A stretch of DNA of 64,000 nucleotides from Paralithodes platypus (GCA_032716605.1 CM064552.1:5678210-5742209), one strand, 5' to 3'. Counted from the first letter of the stretch, positions 11,650-23,361 are shown. The notes: a model not told the origin generated them from the sequence alone. Translations and numbers: made by a program.

Positions 11650-11700
11650 GGCACTTGCTACAGGTAACTTTGCCTTTTGTCTCTTTCATATAAAGGTAGA
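11650..11700 (+). mobile_element. Short LINE 3'-terminal fragment
   Basis: 'gcacttgctacaggtaactt' followed by 'ttttgtctctttcatata', the LINE end module. Confidence 0.6.
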
Positions 11701-11794
11701 AAATGCGTCATGGTGCTGAAAGTGTTAAAACGATGACAGGCGTCTTTGTGAAGGTGACTTTAACGGTTTCCATGACGACCAAAACCAAAACAAT

Positions 11795-11958
11795 AACACA
11801 CACACACACACACAGACATAAACAGGTGTGCGAACGACACCCTAGACACACACACACACACACACACACAGACACAGACAGACAGGTGTGCGAACGACAC
11901 CCTAGACACACACACGCACACACACACACAGACAGGTGTGCGATCGACACCCTAGAAA
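11795..11958. repeat. Tandem (CA)n + unique spacer unit, three copies
   Basis: Each unit is a CA run followed by 'caggtgtgcgaacgacaccc' (gatcgacaccc in the third) and 'taga'. Confidence 0.85.
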
Positions 11959-11984
11959 ATTAACAGTGTATGTAGAGGGTAGGG

Positions 11985-12990
11985 TTTTTTTTTTTTTTTT
12001 TTTTTTTTACACCCTTCTCTCTCATGTTTAGCCCCATTCGTTTCGAGAGTTTTAAGATGTTAGCCCCATTGGTTTCGCTATATGAAGGAGGAAGGTTTAT
12101 TTTTTCATTCTGGGGGTCCCCCTTCTCTCTCATGCTTAGCCCCATTAGTTTTGAGAGTTTTAAGATGATCGCCCCCATAATGTTGGCGATACAATGGAGG
12201 AAGGTTTGTATATGTTTTTTTTTTCCTGGACCCCCTTCTCCCTCATGTTTAGACCTATTTGTTTTGAGAGTTTTAAGATGTTCGTCCCATTAGTTTGGCG
12301 ATTTTTATAATTTTACTAAGACTTCTTAAAAATTCGTGGCATTTTTTTTAATGGATCCTCTTCTCCCTCATGCTTAGCCCCATTAATTTTGGGAGATTAA
12401 GATGTTTGCCCCATTTTTTTGGAGATACGAAGGAGGAAGGTATATATTTGTTTTATTCTAGACCCCCTTCTCCCTCATGTTTAGCCCGATTAGTTGTGAG
12501 CGCTTATTATGTTCGCTCCATTGCTTTGTGCGATTTTAAGACCTTTTGCCCCCATTTCTTTGTCAATTCAAGACTTCTCAAAAATGCGTAGCATGCGAAG
12601 GGGGAAGTTTTTTGTCTGGACCCCCTTCTACCTCATGTTTAGCCTCATTAGTTTTGAGAGTTTCAGATGTTCGCCCCATTAGTTTTCGATTTTAAAACAA
12701 TTTGCCCGCATTTCTTTGTCAATATTAACACCTCTTAAAAATTAGTGACATGCTAAGGGGATTTTTTTTTTTTTTTTTTTTTTTATTCTGGAACCACTTC
12801 TCCCTTATGCTTAGGCCCGTTGATTTTGGGAGTTTAAGAAGTTCGCCCCATTAGTTTGGTGATTTTAAGATTGTTCACCCCATATTTTGTAAATTTCAAA
12901 ACCTTCTGTGCCATTGAGATGTCGATTATTTCCTGGCGAGCAAAAGCGAGCCTGTTATTTAGGAGAAATCGGCCTTAATATTGATTACAT
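11985..12990. repeat. Tandem array of the family B terminal module
   Basis: At least six ~115-150-bp units. Each has a T-run or 'tttctggacccccttctccc', 'tcatgtttagccccattagt' and 'ttgagagttttaagatgttc'. The last unit continues into the body of B ('gatgtcgattatttcctgg'). The short open frames over it have no gene character. Confidence 0.8.
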
Positions 12991-13154
12991 GCAATAAATA
13001 AATGCATCAATACTTACATACATAGATTACAATAAATACCTACATACAATAAGTACACACAATACCTACACAAAGTCTACGCACACAGCTATAAGTTCGG
13101 TGACCTAGGATGGTTTTACGATCCTTCAATATATATACAGGTGTTTGGGTGAAG

Positions 13155-14340
13155 GGGGGGGGGGGGGGTGAGGGGGGGGAAGCTTCATCTGTGTAGCGGG
13201 GAGGGGGGAGGCTTCATTGGGGGAGGAAGGGGGGCTTCTTGTGTACGGGGTTGGATTTTTTTTTTTTTTTTGGGGGGGTGGGTGCTTCTGTGTGGGGTTG
13301 GAGGGGGAGGTTTCATCTGTATGGGGTTGGAGGGGGAGGCTTCATCTGTGTGGGGTTGGAGGGGAAGGCTTCATCTGTGTGGAGTTGGAGAGGCAGGCTT
13401 AATCTGTATGGGGTTGGAGGGGAAGGCTTCATCTGTGTGGGGTTGGAGGGGGAGGCTTCATCTGTATGGGGTTGGAGGGGGGAAGGCTTCATCTGTATGG
13501 GGTTGGAGGGGAAGGTTTCATCTGTATGGGGTTGGAGGGCGGAAGGCTTCATCTGTATGGGGTTGGAAGGGGAGGCTTCATTTGTATGGGGTTGGAGGGG
13601 GGAAGGCTTCATCTGTATGGGGTTGGAGGGGAAGGTTTCATCTGTATGGGGTTGGAGGAGGGAAGGCTTCATCTGTATGGGGTTGGAGGGGAAGGCTTCA
13701 TCTGTGTGGGGTTGGAGGGGGAGGCTTCATCTGTGTGGGGTTGGAGGGGGAGGCTTCATCTGTATGGGGATGGAGAGGGGAAGGCTTCATCTGTATGGGG
13801 TTGGAGGGGAAGGTTTCATCTGTATGGGGTTGGAAGGGGGAAGGCTTCATCTGTATAGGGTTGGAGGGGGAGGCTTCATCTGTATGGGGTTGGAGGGGAA
13901 GGTTTCATCTGTATGGGGTTGGAGGGGAAGGCTTCATCTGTATGGGGTTGGAGGGGGAGGCTTCATCTGTATGGGGTTGGAGGGGGAGGCTTCATCTGTA
14001 TGGGGTTGGAGGGGGGAAGGCTTCATCTGTATGGGGTTGGAGGGGGAGGCTTCATATGTATGGTGTTGGAGGAGGGAAAAGGAGGCCTCATCTGTATGGG
14101 GTTGGAGGGGGAGAGTTTTCATCTGTATGGGGTTGGAGGGGGAGAGTTTTCATCTGTATGGGGTTGGAGAGGGTGGCTTAATCTGTATGGGGTTGGAGGG
14201 GGATAGTTTTCATCTGTATGGGGTTGGAGGGGGAGGCTTCATCTGTATGGGGTTGGAAGGGAAAGAAGGAGGCTTTATCTATATAAGGCTTCATCTGTGC
14301 GGAGTTGAAATGGCGGAAATGGAGGAGGGGGGGGGGGGGG
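13155..14340. repeat. ~27-bp G-rich minisatellite
   Basis: About 40 imperfect copies of 'ggggttggagggggaggc' + 'ttcatctgtat'. Unit lengths vary by a few bases, keeping several frames open on both strands. The resulting Gly/Trp-rich open frames of up to 368 codons are artefacts of the repeat. Confidence 0.95.
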
Positions 14341-14560
14341 TATAGTCTATTCGCTGTAAATAGGCGAGACATCATGAGCTCTAACCTCTGTAACTAAAAA
14401 ACGACTAGAGTAATCGAGCAAATAGTTTTACCATTTGGGAAGAGTCAGTCAAGGAATAGATGTGGAAATTTACAGCCACTTTGCTCCAGCCATTTTTGAG
14501 TTACAGAGGATAGCAATTTATATTTGTTGCCTACCTATAATGAATGGACTGTAGGAAGAG
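14340..14560. mobile_element. Palindromic element family D
   Basis: 'tatagtctattcgctgtaaa' at the left and a diverged inverted end near 14540. The interior has 'cgactagagtaatcgagc' and 'accatttgggaagagtcagt'. Confidence 0.75.
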
Positions 14561-14694
14561 AGAGAAACAGTATTTGTGAGATACTTCCAGAAACGAATGA
14601 TTACATCCTTCGGAGTCAAAAATCTTCCATAGACATATGCTTTTTGTAACTTTTCCTTTTCCAGTCTTTGTAGCTGGAGCAAGTTAAGGTGACA

Positions 14695-14800
14695 AAGACA
14701 CGGGGTGAAGAGCCTTAAAATAACCAAACTAACGGGGCGAACGTTTTAAAAGATCAACACGAATGGGGCTAAACATGAGGGAGAAAGGGGGTCCAAGTTC
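14695..14800 (-). mobile_element. Family B terminal fragment, inverted
   Basis: 'aaccaaactaacggggcgaa' followed by 'ggctaaacatgagggagaaa', the reverse of the B end. Confidence 0.65.
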
Positions 14801-14879
14801 GGCAGATATGTTTGTTCTTATCGTAATTTTCACCTCTATAGCCCTTCTAGTTAGAACTTAGCGGCCTGGGGAGGTTTTC

Positions 14880-15094
14880 TTAACCCTTTGAGTACCGGCG
14901 ACGTCCTTTGAACTTTATTCTGGCTAATTTTAGACGATTTTATTCAGTTTCAAAAGGGTCTCCAGCAATTAACAGGCTTCGAATGATCTCACTCAACCCT
15001 TTTTACTACCAAAGATCCTTTTTAAACTGCACAAAATCGTCTAAATATAGCTAGAATTAAATGAAAAAGACGTCGCCGGTACAGAAGGGGTTAA
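14880..15094. mobile_element. MITE family A
   Basis: TTAACCCTTTGAGTACCGGCG to GTCGCCGGTACAGAAGGGGTTAA; ~215 bp with core halves. Confidence 0.85.
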
Positions 15095-15510
15095 AGGAGA
15101 GGTATACTTGGGGAGGTTTTCTTAAGGAGGGTGACCTGTTTTTGTTCTGTCCTTTTCTATCTTTCTCTGGCTTGTATCCATTTGGCCCCATTCAGCCTAC
15201 TGGTTTAAGACGTTTATCCCCATCCAGGTGTACATTTGTTTACTGGTGAGCGGTAGCGAGCCAGCATATTTTTTTATTTTTGTTTGACAGTAGGCTAAAT
15301 TTGTACATTTTTCGATAGAAAAATTTCTCCGGCGAAGCCGGATTTCTTCATATAATGCTGGCTCGCTATCGCTCGCCAGGAAGAAATCGATACCTAGATT
15401 GGGAATAAACGTCTTAAAATAGCTGGCAGAATGGGGCCGAATGGATACAAGCCAGAGAAAGAGCGAAAAGGACAGAAATAACAAAAAGCAGGTCACCCCC
15501 CTGAAGGTAA
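15095..15510. mobile_element. Fold-back element family C
   Basis: Left arm 'ggcttgtatccatttggccc', centre 'tttttcgatagaaaaatttc', right arm 'gggccgaatggatacaagcc'. Both arms carry the gcgagc-tagcgagcc motif. Confidence 0.85.
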
Positions 15511-15511
15511 A

Positions 15512-15895
15512 GGTATATTTTGTTTTTTCTGAACTCCCTTCTTCATGTTTATTTAAGACCATTACGTTTTGATATTTTAAGACGTTTGATCCATTAATTT
15601 GTCGATTTTAACTGTCGTCCCAATTCTTTATCAATATGAAGACCTTTCTTGCCATTTAGGTATAGATTTTTTCTTGGCGAGAAAAAGCGAGCCTGTAATT
15701 TCGGAGGAACGTTTTTCTACCGAAAAATTTATACATTTATCTCAACTGGAGGTCTTGGGGGCAAGTTTATAAGCTTGATGGAGGTATAGGGAGGAAATTA
15801 TAAGCTTGATGGAGGTATAGGGAGGAAATTATAAGCTTGATGGAGGTATAGGGAGGAAATTAAAACGCGTTATGATCCTTAAGGGGTTAATTTTT
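15512..15895. mobile_element. Family B copy with triplicated 31-bp end
   Basis: B modules in order, ending in three tandem copies of 'ataagcttgatggaggtata' + 'gggaggaaatt'. Confidence 0.75.
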
Positions 15896-15949
15896 TAAAT
15901 GGTATTTACATTTCGGAAAATAGTTTTGTTGTATGTATTTGTGTATGTA

Positions 15950-16000
15950 CACTTGTTACAGGCAGCTTTACCTTGTGTCTCCTTCATCCACATAGAACAC
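15950..16000 (+). mobile_element. Short LINE 3'-terminal fragment
   Basis: 'cacttgttacaggcagcttt' with 'tgtgtctccttcatccacat'. Confidence 0.65.
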
Positions 16001-16014
16001 AAATGTATGTAGGC

Positions 16015-16124
16015 ATGTCTGTATGTATGTATGTATGTATGTACAAATATATATAAAATGTGCAGTACAAAAAGTGTGTGTACGAATGGAATGATAAATA
16101 ACACTACATATGTTTGTGTATGTA

Positions 16125-16155
<31 letters not shown>

Positions 16156-16310
16156 CATGTATGTGTGTGTGTGTGTGTGTATCTTTTTGTGTAGGTGCGC
16201 TGTGTATGTGTGTGTAGAGGTACATATATTATAATTGTGTGTGTGTGTGTCTATCTGCGAGTGTGTATGTACTGTATGTGTACGTGTGTGTGTGTGTTTT
16301 CTTTTTCTTT
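16015..16310. repeat. (GTAT)n and (TG)n tracts
   Basis: Low-complexity gtat and tg runs with short unique spacers. Confidence 0.9.
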
Positions 16311-16424
16311 TTTTAACAGGTGTTATGGGACCTACAGCACTTGTTTGTTTGGCACTACCGCTAGAACAATACGTCGATCAGTTATACCGACCCTGTAATA
16401 AAAACAGAAGCCGCCAAACCTACT

Positions 16425-16752
16425 ATACCTTGTCCCGAGTAGATAGGTCATATTATATATCCCGAATTCAACCTCTCGTAACTCATAAAGGGCTAGAGGA
16501 AATGGGCTGTACATTGCCACACCTAAGGCCAAGTATCCCGAATTCAACCTCTCGTAACTCATAAAGGGCTAGAGGAAATGGGCTGTAAATTGCCACACCT
16601 AAGGCCAAGTATCCCGAATTCAACCTCTCGTAACTCATAAAGGGCTAGAACAAATGGGCTGTACCTTTCCACACCGATTCTCTGGCTGACCCTTCCCTAA
16701 TGGTGGAAATGTGAGGTCGATTACTGTAGTCGTTTGTGAGTTATTGAGGTTA
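16425..16752. repeat. Family D element with triplicated internal unit
   Basis: A ~78-bp unit with 'cccgaattcaacctctcgta' and 'actcataaagggctagagga' occurs three times, followed by the D half 'ggctgacccttccctaatgg'. One D arm was tandemly amplified. Confidence 0.75.
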
Positions 16753-17108
16753 AGGGAGCCCACCTCGCTTTTTTCTCTTTCTCTCCCTCTCTCTTTGGCA
16801 TGTACCCATTCGGCCCCATTCAGCCTACTATTTTAAAACGTTTACCCCCATCCAGGTGTCAATATTTATCTGGCGAGCAGTAGCGAGCCAGCATATATAT
16901 ATTTTTGTTTTGACAGCAAGCTAAATTTGTACACGAAGCCGGATTTCTCCATACAATGCTGGTTCGCTATCGCTCGCCAGGAAGAAATCGACACCTGGAT
17001 GGGGATAAACGTCTTAAACATTTGGCTGAATGGGGCTGAATGGATACAAGCCAGGGAAAAAGAGAGAAAAGGATAGACAGATAAAAAAAAAAGCAGGTGA
17101 CCCCCTTA
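16752..17108. mobile_element. Fold-back element family C
   Basis: 'ttaagggagcccacctcgct' at the left and 'gcaggtgacccccttaa' at the right. The arms are inverted, but the centre is shorter than in other copies: the 'tttttcgatagaaaaatg' loop is deleted. Confidence 0.85.
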
Positions 17109-17209
17109 ATGATCAAGATTTTTGGACTATTTATATGGAATAGGTTACCATCAAAACACAATGCTAGAGATACTGTTGCCAATTTCGTTATATTTCTATC
17201 TAGAGGCAA

Positions 17210-17560
17210 CTATTTACATCTAATGAATTCTAGCGACATTCTGGAAATTTGAGCCATTTTAGAGCGATATTCTAGAGATTGTGGCATATTCCAACTAGAT
17301 CTAGAGGCATTTACTTCGATCTAGATGCAAATCTCTACATCTAATGAATTCTAGTGACATTCTGGAAATTTGAGCCATTTTAAAGCGATATTCTAGAGAT
17401 TGTGGCATATTCTAGCCAGATCTAGAGGCATTTATTTTGATCTAGAGGCAAAGTTCTACATCTAATGGCATGAATTCTAGCAACATTCTGGACATTTTAG
17501 CCATTTTAGAGCGATATTCTAGATATTGTGGCATTATTCTAGCAATTTTCGTCATATATT
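17210..17560. repeat. ~125-bp tandem repeat, 2.7 copies
   Basis: Units with 'tctaatgaattctagcgaca', 'gagcgatattctagagattg' and 'gatctagaggcattta'. No open frame. Confidence 0.85.
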
Positions 17561-17762
17561 TGCTATCTAGCGAACTATAAATTAATCTCTTTAGCTACTA
17601 TATATCTTTCCTAAACTTTATAAAATCGTCTAGATGTAGTGTATTTTCAATAACAAGGACGGCAATGGTACAGAAAGGGTTTGTTATACTGAATTCCATG
17701 AGATACTTTTGTCCACCTTGATTTCTATAGACCTTTCCTAAGCTGAACAATAACGTCTGCGG

Positions 17763-18105
17763 TTAACCCTTTGAGTACCAGCGACGTATTGTAAATTACA
17801 TTCGGTCAATTATGAGACGATTGTATTCAGCTTGGGAAGGACGTCTACACATTATCAGACTGCAGACTCTCTCAATAGTTAGGTAAAATAGGACTTCAGA
17901 GGCTATCAACCCTATTGGATTATTAAGCCAGCACACTGTAAGTCAAGAATAACGTCAGGACTGGAGCCTCTCTGCGAAAACTCCAGTCCCTTGCTCTCAA
18001 TAGATCATTTTAGCTACCCTATATCCTTGCAAAGCTTCATAATATAATCGTCTAAATGTAGCTGGAATATAATAAATAAGACGTCCCCGGTACAGAAGGG
18101 GTTAA
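17763..18105. mobile_element. MITE family A interrupted by family E
   Basis: A-type ends: TTAACCCTTTGAGTACCAGCG and CCCGGTACAGAAGGGGTTAA. They flank a family E insertion at about 17877-17998 ('taaaataggacttcagaggc' to 'aaactccagtcccttg'). Confidence 0.8.
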
Positions 18106-18315
18106 CCCTTTGAGTACCAGCGACGTGTTTAGATTATATTCTAGTTATGCTTAGACGATATTATGCAACTTAGGAAGGATCTGTGGTAGCTAAAAGGGTT
18201 GGTTGAGAAAGTTTGAAGCCATATTATTGCTAGAGGTCCTTCCTTAGCTGAATAAAATTGTCTAATAGTTGCCAGAATACGATGAAAAAGAAGTCCCCGG
18301 TACAGAAGGGGTTAA
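18102..18315. mobile_element. MITE family A
   Basis: Shares its left TTAA with the preceding copy. TTAACCCTTTGAGTACCAGCG to CCCGGTACAGAAGGGGTTAA; 214 bp. Confidence 0.85.
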
Positions 18316-18349
18316 CCGGAATGAAACACAAGCCTAACATGATTGTCTG

Positions 18350-18690
18350 GTAGGGGTTAAGGGGAGAGGGGTAGTTTTTCTAGTCCCCCTTCTTCCTCAT
18401 GTTTAGCCCCTTTAGTTTTCAGATTTTAAGACGTTCTGCCCATTAGTTTGGCGATTTTATGACCTTTCGCTCCATTTCTCTGTCAACATTCGGACTTTTC
18501 GTATAATTTAGGTGTCGATATTGTCCTGGCAAGCGATAGCGAGCCTGTAATTTAAGAAGGCCGGGAATGTTTTATGTCGAAAAATGTACATATTTATCTT
18601 GGAAGAGGGTCTTGGGAATGTGTGTGTGTTTTTTTAAGCTTGATGGAGGTCTAGGGAGGAAACTAAAACAAATAATAAAAATTTATATAC
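18350..18690. mobile_element. Family B copy
   Basis: Full B order from 'ttaaggggagagggg' through 'ggcaagcgatagcgagcctg' to 'agcttgatggaggtctaggg'. Confidence 0.75.
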
Positions 18691-18769
18691 AGTATATGAG
18701 CAAATGTATACGCCCATCCTCCCTTAAACAATGTTCTGCAACTAAAAAAATACCTGTGGAAGTTAGTAG

Positions 18770-18972
18770 TTCTTTCAAGATATTTGTATTCTGGTTTCTG
18801 GCTTTTAATAGAAGATTTTAATCAGATTAGAAGGTTATGTGGGAGTCAGAGCCTTAATTGAGATAGTCTTTACCCTTTTAATTCCTATAGATCCTTCCTA
18901 AGCTGTATAAAATCGTCTGATGATAGCCAGGATTAAATGTCAAAACGCAGCATAATCCTCAAGTGGTTAATG
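18770..18972. mobile_element. MITE family A' copy
   Basis: 'ctaagctgtataaaatcgtc' and the A'-type end 'aaaacgcagcataatcctca', then GTGGTTAA; the left end is decayed. Confidence 0.65.
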
Positions 18973-19047
18973 AATATATAGTTTGTAGAACTTTGATTTC
19001 CTAGACATCCTGCCTAAGCTGAATAAAATGGTTTAATTTTAGCCTGA

Positions 19048-19262
19048 GTATAATGGACCACTAGTGAGTTTCAGGCTATAAGGAAGTTGAAGCCGTAAAT
19101 AATGATATTAAACGGAAATGCAATATTAGGGGGGTACTACTTGCTTTTTCTGGAGCCCCATCTCCCTCATGTTTAGCATACTAGTTTTGAGATTGTAAGA
19201 CGTTTGGCGATTTAAATACCTTTCGCCCCATTTCGTTGTAAATTTTAAGACCTTTCGCATCA
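19048..19262. mobile_element. Family F half followed by family B fragment
   Basis: 'gtgagtttcaggctataagg' marks F. From 'ttaggggggtactacttgct' on it is a short B copy with 'ccctcatgtttagcatacta'. Confidence 0.65.
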
Positions 19263-19265
19263 CAT

Positions 19266-19672
19266 CACCCTGTGTGATAACACCTTCCCTACCTCCCCGT
19301 CCTCATTCAGACTCTCCTCCCGCCCTCGCCACTGCCCGCTAACCTTTCCTACCTCCCCGTCCTCATTCAGACTCCCCTCCCGCCCTCGCCACTGCCCGCT
19401 AACCTTTCCTACCTCCCCGTCCTCATTCAGACTCCCCTCCCGCCCTCGCCACTGCCCGCTAACCTTTCCTACCTCCCCGTCCTCATTCAGACTCCCCTCC
19501 CGCCCTCGCCACTGCCCGCTAACCTTTCCTACCTCCCCGTCCTCATTCAGACTCCCCTCCCGCCCTCGCCACTGCCCCCTAACCTTACCTACCTCCCTGT
19601 CCTCATTCAGACTCCCCTCCCGCCCTCGCCACTGCCTCCTAACCTTACCTACTACCTCCCTGTCCTCATTCA
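19266..19672. repeat. 60-bp tandem repeat, ~6.7 copies
   Basis: Near-identical units of 'cctacctccccgtcctcatt' + 'cagactcccctcccgccctc' + 'gccactgcccgctaacctt'. The unit is a multiple of three, so an antisense 145-codon frame stays open; nothing else supports a gene. Confidence 0.95.
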
Positions 19673-19708
19673 GACACACACATACACACATATACATATT
19701 TTATACAT

Positions 19709-19921
19709 TAACCTATACAATACCAGTGACATATTTTTCATAATATTCTGGCAACTATAGGACGATTTTATTCAGCTTAGGAAGACCCTCTAGCAAATAA
19801 AAAAGTTTCAAACTCTCAACCAATATTTTTAACTACCACAGATCATTCCTAAGCTGCATAATATTGTCTAAATACAGCTAGAATACAATATAATACACGT
19901 CGCTGGTACTCAATGGGTTAT
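19709..19921. mobile_element. MITE family A
   Basis: TTAACCTATACAATACCAGTG to GTCGCTGGTACTCAATGGGTTA; core halves intact. Confidence 0.8.
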
Positions 19922-20275
19922 ACATCCACATACACACATACATACATTACTTATACAGTATATACCTCTCCTATACATTTATCTTTCCATACATCCATAC
20001 ACACATACATGATTTATACATGTATCCTATACATTTCCTTCTATACACTCATATACACACATATACATAATTTATACATTATACATCCACATACATACAT
20101 ATATAAGTTATACATCTCTCCCATACATCCATCCATACACGTCACCCTATATATCACCTTTTCTATAAGAGGTATGACAGATTAATAATTGGTTTGTATT
20201 CTATATATCGTTCTTGCGAAATATATGCGGAATGGTCGGTAGCTGGTACTGTATATATTTACTGTACTGTTTTGA

Positions 20276-20306
<31 letters not shown>

Positions 20307-20546
20307 GCTAATAATACAAATAATAATAATAATAATAATGAAAATAATAATAACAATCACAAAATAATAATAGCTCTAAAAATCGAGAAGTATTGATGAA
20401 ATATTAAAAATATATACCGGTACTTATTTTTACAACACTACTAGTACTACCACCACTACTTCAACTAATACTAATACTATTAATAATGATAATAATTATA
20501 ATTGTCATAGTATTATTAGGTGGATCAGCAAATAATAATCATGATG

Positions 20547-20583
<37 letters not shown>

Positions 20584-20600
20584 TGATAATAATAATAATA
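19922..20600. repeat. CATA-rich, (TAC)n and (AAT)n tracts
   Basis: Low-complexity blocks of cata, act/tac and aat triplets. Confidence 0.85.
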
Positions 20601-20716
20601 GTAATAATGTTATGCCAGAATCACCGACTTCTGGCCAATTATCTATACCCTGTTCCAAATAAGTAGGCCAAAACTCTTGAACATTAAGAAACGCGATTTT
20701 CCCTTCTGCTAGGAAA

Positions 20717-20747
<31 letters not shown>

Positions 20748-20779
20748 CATACAAATGGGAGCGAGGAATCCGACCAAAT

Positions 20780-20955
20780 TTGTATTAGACGATTTCATTG
20801 AGTTGAACAAGGGCTTCCAGCGATTACCAGGCTTCAAACTCTCTCTCTCTCTTAACCCTTTTTACTGCCACAGATCCTTCTGAAACTGCACAGAAATGTC
20901 TCCCTGTAGCTAGAATAAAATGTAAATGACGTCGTCGGTACAGAAGGGGTTAAGA
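20780..20955. mobile_element. MITE family A, 3' half
   Basis: 'attagacgatttcattgagt' and the right end 'gtcgtcggtacagaaggggtt'; the left end is missing. Confidence 0.65.
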
Positions 20956-20957
20956 TG

Positions 20958-21205
20958 AAGTTACAACATTTTTCCGTCAGCTCCTTGCCCCCCATCCCTT
21001 CAAGATACATTTGTACATTTTGCGATAGAAACATGTCTCGGCCGAAGGCCGGTTTCTCTTAAACTTACAGGCTCGCTATAGCTCGCCAGGAAAAAATCGA
21101 CACCTAGTTGATATTGATATAGAAATGGGACGAAATGTTTTAAAATATGAAAACTAATTGGGCTAAACATGAGGGAGAAGGATATCCAGAAACCCCCCTT
21201 AAGAT
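20958..21205 (-). mobile_element. Family B copy, inverted
   Basis: Reverse order B modules: 'tttgcgatagaaacatgtc', 'aggctcgctatagctcgcca', 'gggctaaacatgagggagaa'. Confidence 0.7.
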
Positions 21206-21324
21206 GAAGATATGCTATTTTCCCGTCATCTGGAAAAAAATATACTATAGCGAGGAATTTTTACGACTGGTAAAATGTCTCATTCAAGGTGGCACTAATA
21301 AGTCAAGTATCAGCTGGCATCACT

Positions 21325-21660
21325 TATTAGGCCGACTGTACACTCGGATGCCATAGTCTCTAGCCCACTCATTACAATTATGTGGGCCCCCTTATCGGCC
21401 GTATATTTTTATTTATGCAGTTTTAACTATCTGCAATATTGTTTTGGATAGAACTTGCTTTTCGAATAATAGTATATATACAGTATATACAGTATATAAT
21501 ATATATGTAAATAGAGAGAGAGAGAGAGAGTATCGTAGTTGATGTATAGAAAACTATATTCATAAATTTGTGTCCATAGATATACTTCCATAATAAGTGT
21601 AGTCCACTAATCTGTGTGAGTGGGCTAGAGACTATGGTATCCTAGAGTTCCACGAGCCCA
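21325..21660. mobile_element. Inverted-repeat element family H
   Basis: 'gatgccatagtctctagccc' at 21345-21370 is mirrored by 'gggctagagactatggtatc' at about 21625-21645. A second copy lies at 63005-63270. Confidence 0.65.
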
Positions 21661-21829
21661 GCTGAGGATGTCTGTGAATGAAGAGAAGGTGCCCCTCTCT
21701 CCCTCTCTCTCTCTCTCTTTCCTTCCTTCACCATTACCCCCACAGGTTTTCAAAGGGGTTACAATCGCACCTTTTCCATAGCTAATCAATCGCTATTAAT
21801 TTGAGGTGACGAGCAAATCAGTCTCTTAC

Positions 21830-22060
21830 TACTCGCCTATACCCTGTTTCAAAACAGTAGGCCAACAGTCTGGAACATTAACCTCTATAACTCACAAACG
21901 ACTAGAGTAATCGAGCTAATTTGTCTACCATTTGGGAAGGGTCAGCCAGGGAATAGGTAAGGATATTTACAGCTCATTTGTTCAAGCCCTTATTGAGTTA
22001 CAGAGGTTAGGGGTTCAATATTTCCGGCATACCTATTTAGAACAGGGTATAAAAGTATGA
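21830..22060. mobile_element. Palindromic element family D
   Basis: Arms near 'aaaacagtaggccaacagtc' and 'ggcatacctatttagaacag' with the D interior 'cgactagagtaatcgagc' and 'gggaagggtcagccaggg'. Confidence 0.7.
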
Positions 22061-22198
22061 ATTGGGAAAGTGTTGGGTACAAAATAATTGGGTCCGAGTC
22101 GGGTATGGCATTAAATGATTCTGATGAAATTATATAAATAATAATAATAATATTTAATAATACATAAATATATAATACTAAAATCATTCTAATAAATT

Positions 22199-22418
22199 TA
22201 GCCCATTCAGTACCAGGGATGTCCCTTTCATCATATTCGGGCACCAATTAGACGATTTTATTCAGCTTAGGAAGGACTTCTTGGCACAATAAGGCTTCAA
22301 GCTATCTGAATCAACCCTTTTAACTACCACAGAAAACCTTCCTAAGCTGCGTAATATCGTCTAAATATAACTAGACTGAAATACAACACGTCGCTGGTAC
22401 TGTACTCAAAGGCTTAAG
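22199..22418. mobile_element. MITE family A
   Basis: Left end TAGCCCATTCAGTACCAGGG; right end GTCGCTGGTAC..AAAGGCTTAA; core halves present. Confidence 0.75.
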
Positions 22419-22790
22419 GGGGATGGTTTCTTTTTCTGGGCCCCTTGCTTCTTTATGTTTAGCACCATTAGTTTTGAAATTGTAAAACGTTTGGCCCATT
22501 AGTTTGTCGATTCTAAGAGCTTTTGCCTCATCTGTTTGTCAATAGGAAGACCTATCTTGTCACTTAGGTGTAATTTTTTCCTGGCGAGCAGTAGCGAGCC
22601 TGTAATTTAGGACTAACTGCCCTTCGGCCCTGACATTTTTCTACCAACAAACGTAAAATTTGATCTAGAAGGGGGATCTTTGAGAGTTTTGTTTTTAAGC
22701 TTGATGGAGGGCTAGAAAGGAAACTAGAACACAGAAATACAAAATAATAACTGAAAAAAGACCCACAAATATACCCTTCCCCCTTAACCC
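22416..22790. mobile_element. Family B copy
   Basis: 'ttaagggggatggtttcttt' at the start, full module order, and 'ccttcccccttaa' at the end, so both TTAA-type ends are visible. Confidence 0.8.
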
Positions 22791-23147
22791 CTTCAACACC
22801 ATGATGCCTCTTTGCCTGTTATTGTGGCTAAAGTTAGACGATTTAATACAGTTTAAGAAACATCTATGTTATATTATTGTTCAGAGCGCTTATTGTCTTC
22901 ATAGCGCAATGAATAAATGCACTGAATTTCGGTGTGAGCATCCTAGGTTCGAATCCCTGGACTGCCACATGTATTTGTTGATTTCATTAATTAGGTTTAG
23001 GAGTAAAGTCGGTTGGTGGAGGTAACATAATAATTGAGATTGTATTAACCCCTTCGAGTCCTAGAGGTCGAGTGCAAGCTAAAGGAAATCGTCCAATGGT
23101 AACCAGAATAGGTTGGAAATGACGTAATGATGGTGAAGGGGTTAACC
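22787..23147. mobile_element. MITE family A' carrying a tRNA-like insertion
   Basis: Ends TTAACCCCTTCAACACCATG and ATGATGGTGAAGGGGTTAA. Inserted at about 22893-22990 is a tRNA-like block with 'cctaggttcgaatccctgg'. Confidence 0.7.
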
Positions 23148-23360
23148 TCTGCTGTACCAGCGACGTCTGTTTTATATTATGGTGGCTCCATTTAGACGAT
23201 TTTTTAAAGTTTAGAAAGGATATCTGGCATTTAAAAAGGTTAGTTGAGACAGTCTGTAGCTTTTTAATGGATAGACTTCCTTCCTAAGCTGAAAAAAACA
23301 TCGAATAAGAATTGCCAAAATATAATTAATATTATGTCACCGGTACTGAATTTATTAAAG
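23144..23360. mobile_element. MITE family A (diverged)
   Basis: Shares TTAA with the previous element. TTAACCTCTGCTGTACCAGCG to ATGTCACCGGTACTGAATTTATTAA. Confidence 0.7.
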
Positions 23361-23361
23361 T

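Noticed and set aside
13168..14345. Overlapping 337- and 368-codon Gly/Trp-rich frames
   Set aside because: Several frames on both strands are open at once over a 27-bp minisatellite; no splice sites, promoter or conservation pattern.
19260..19697. 145-codon antisense frame with 20-residue repeats
   Set aside because: Direct product of a 60-bp tandem repeat, a multiple of three.
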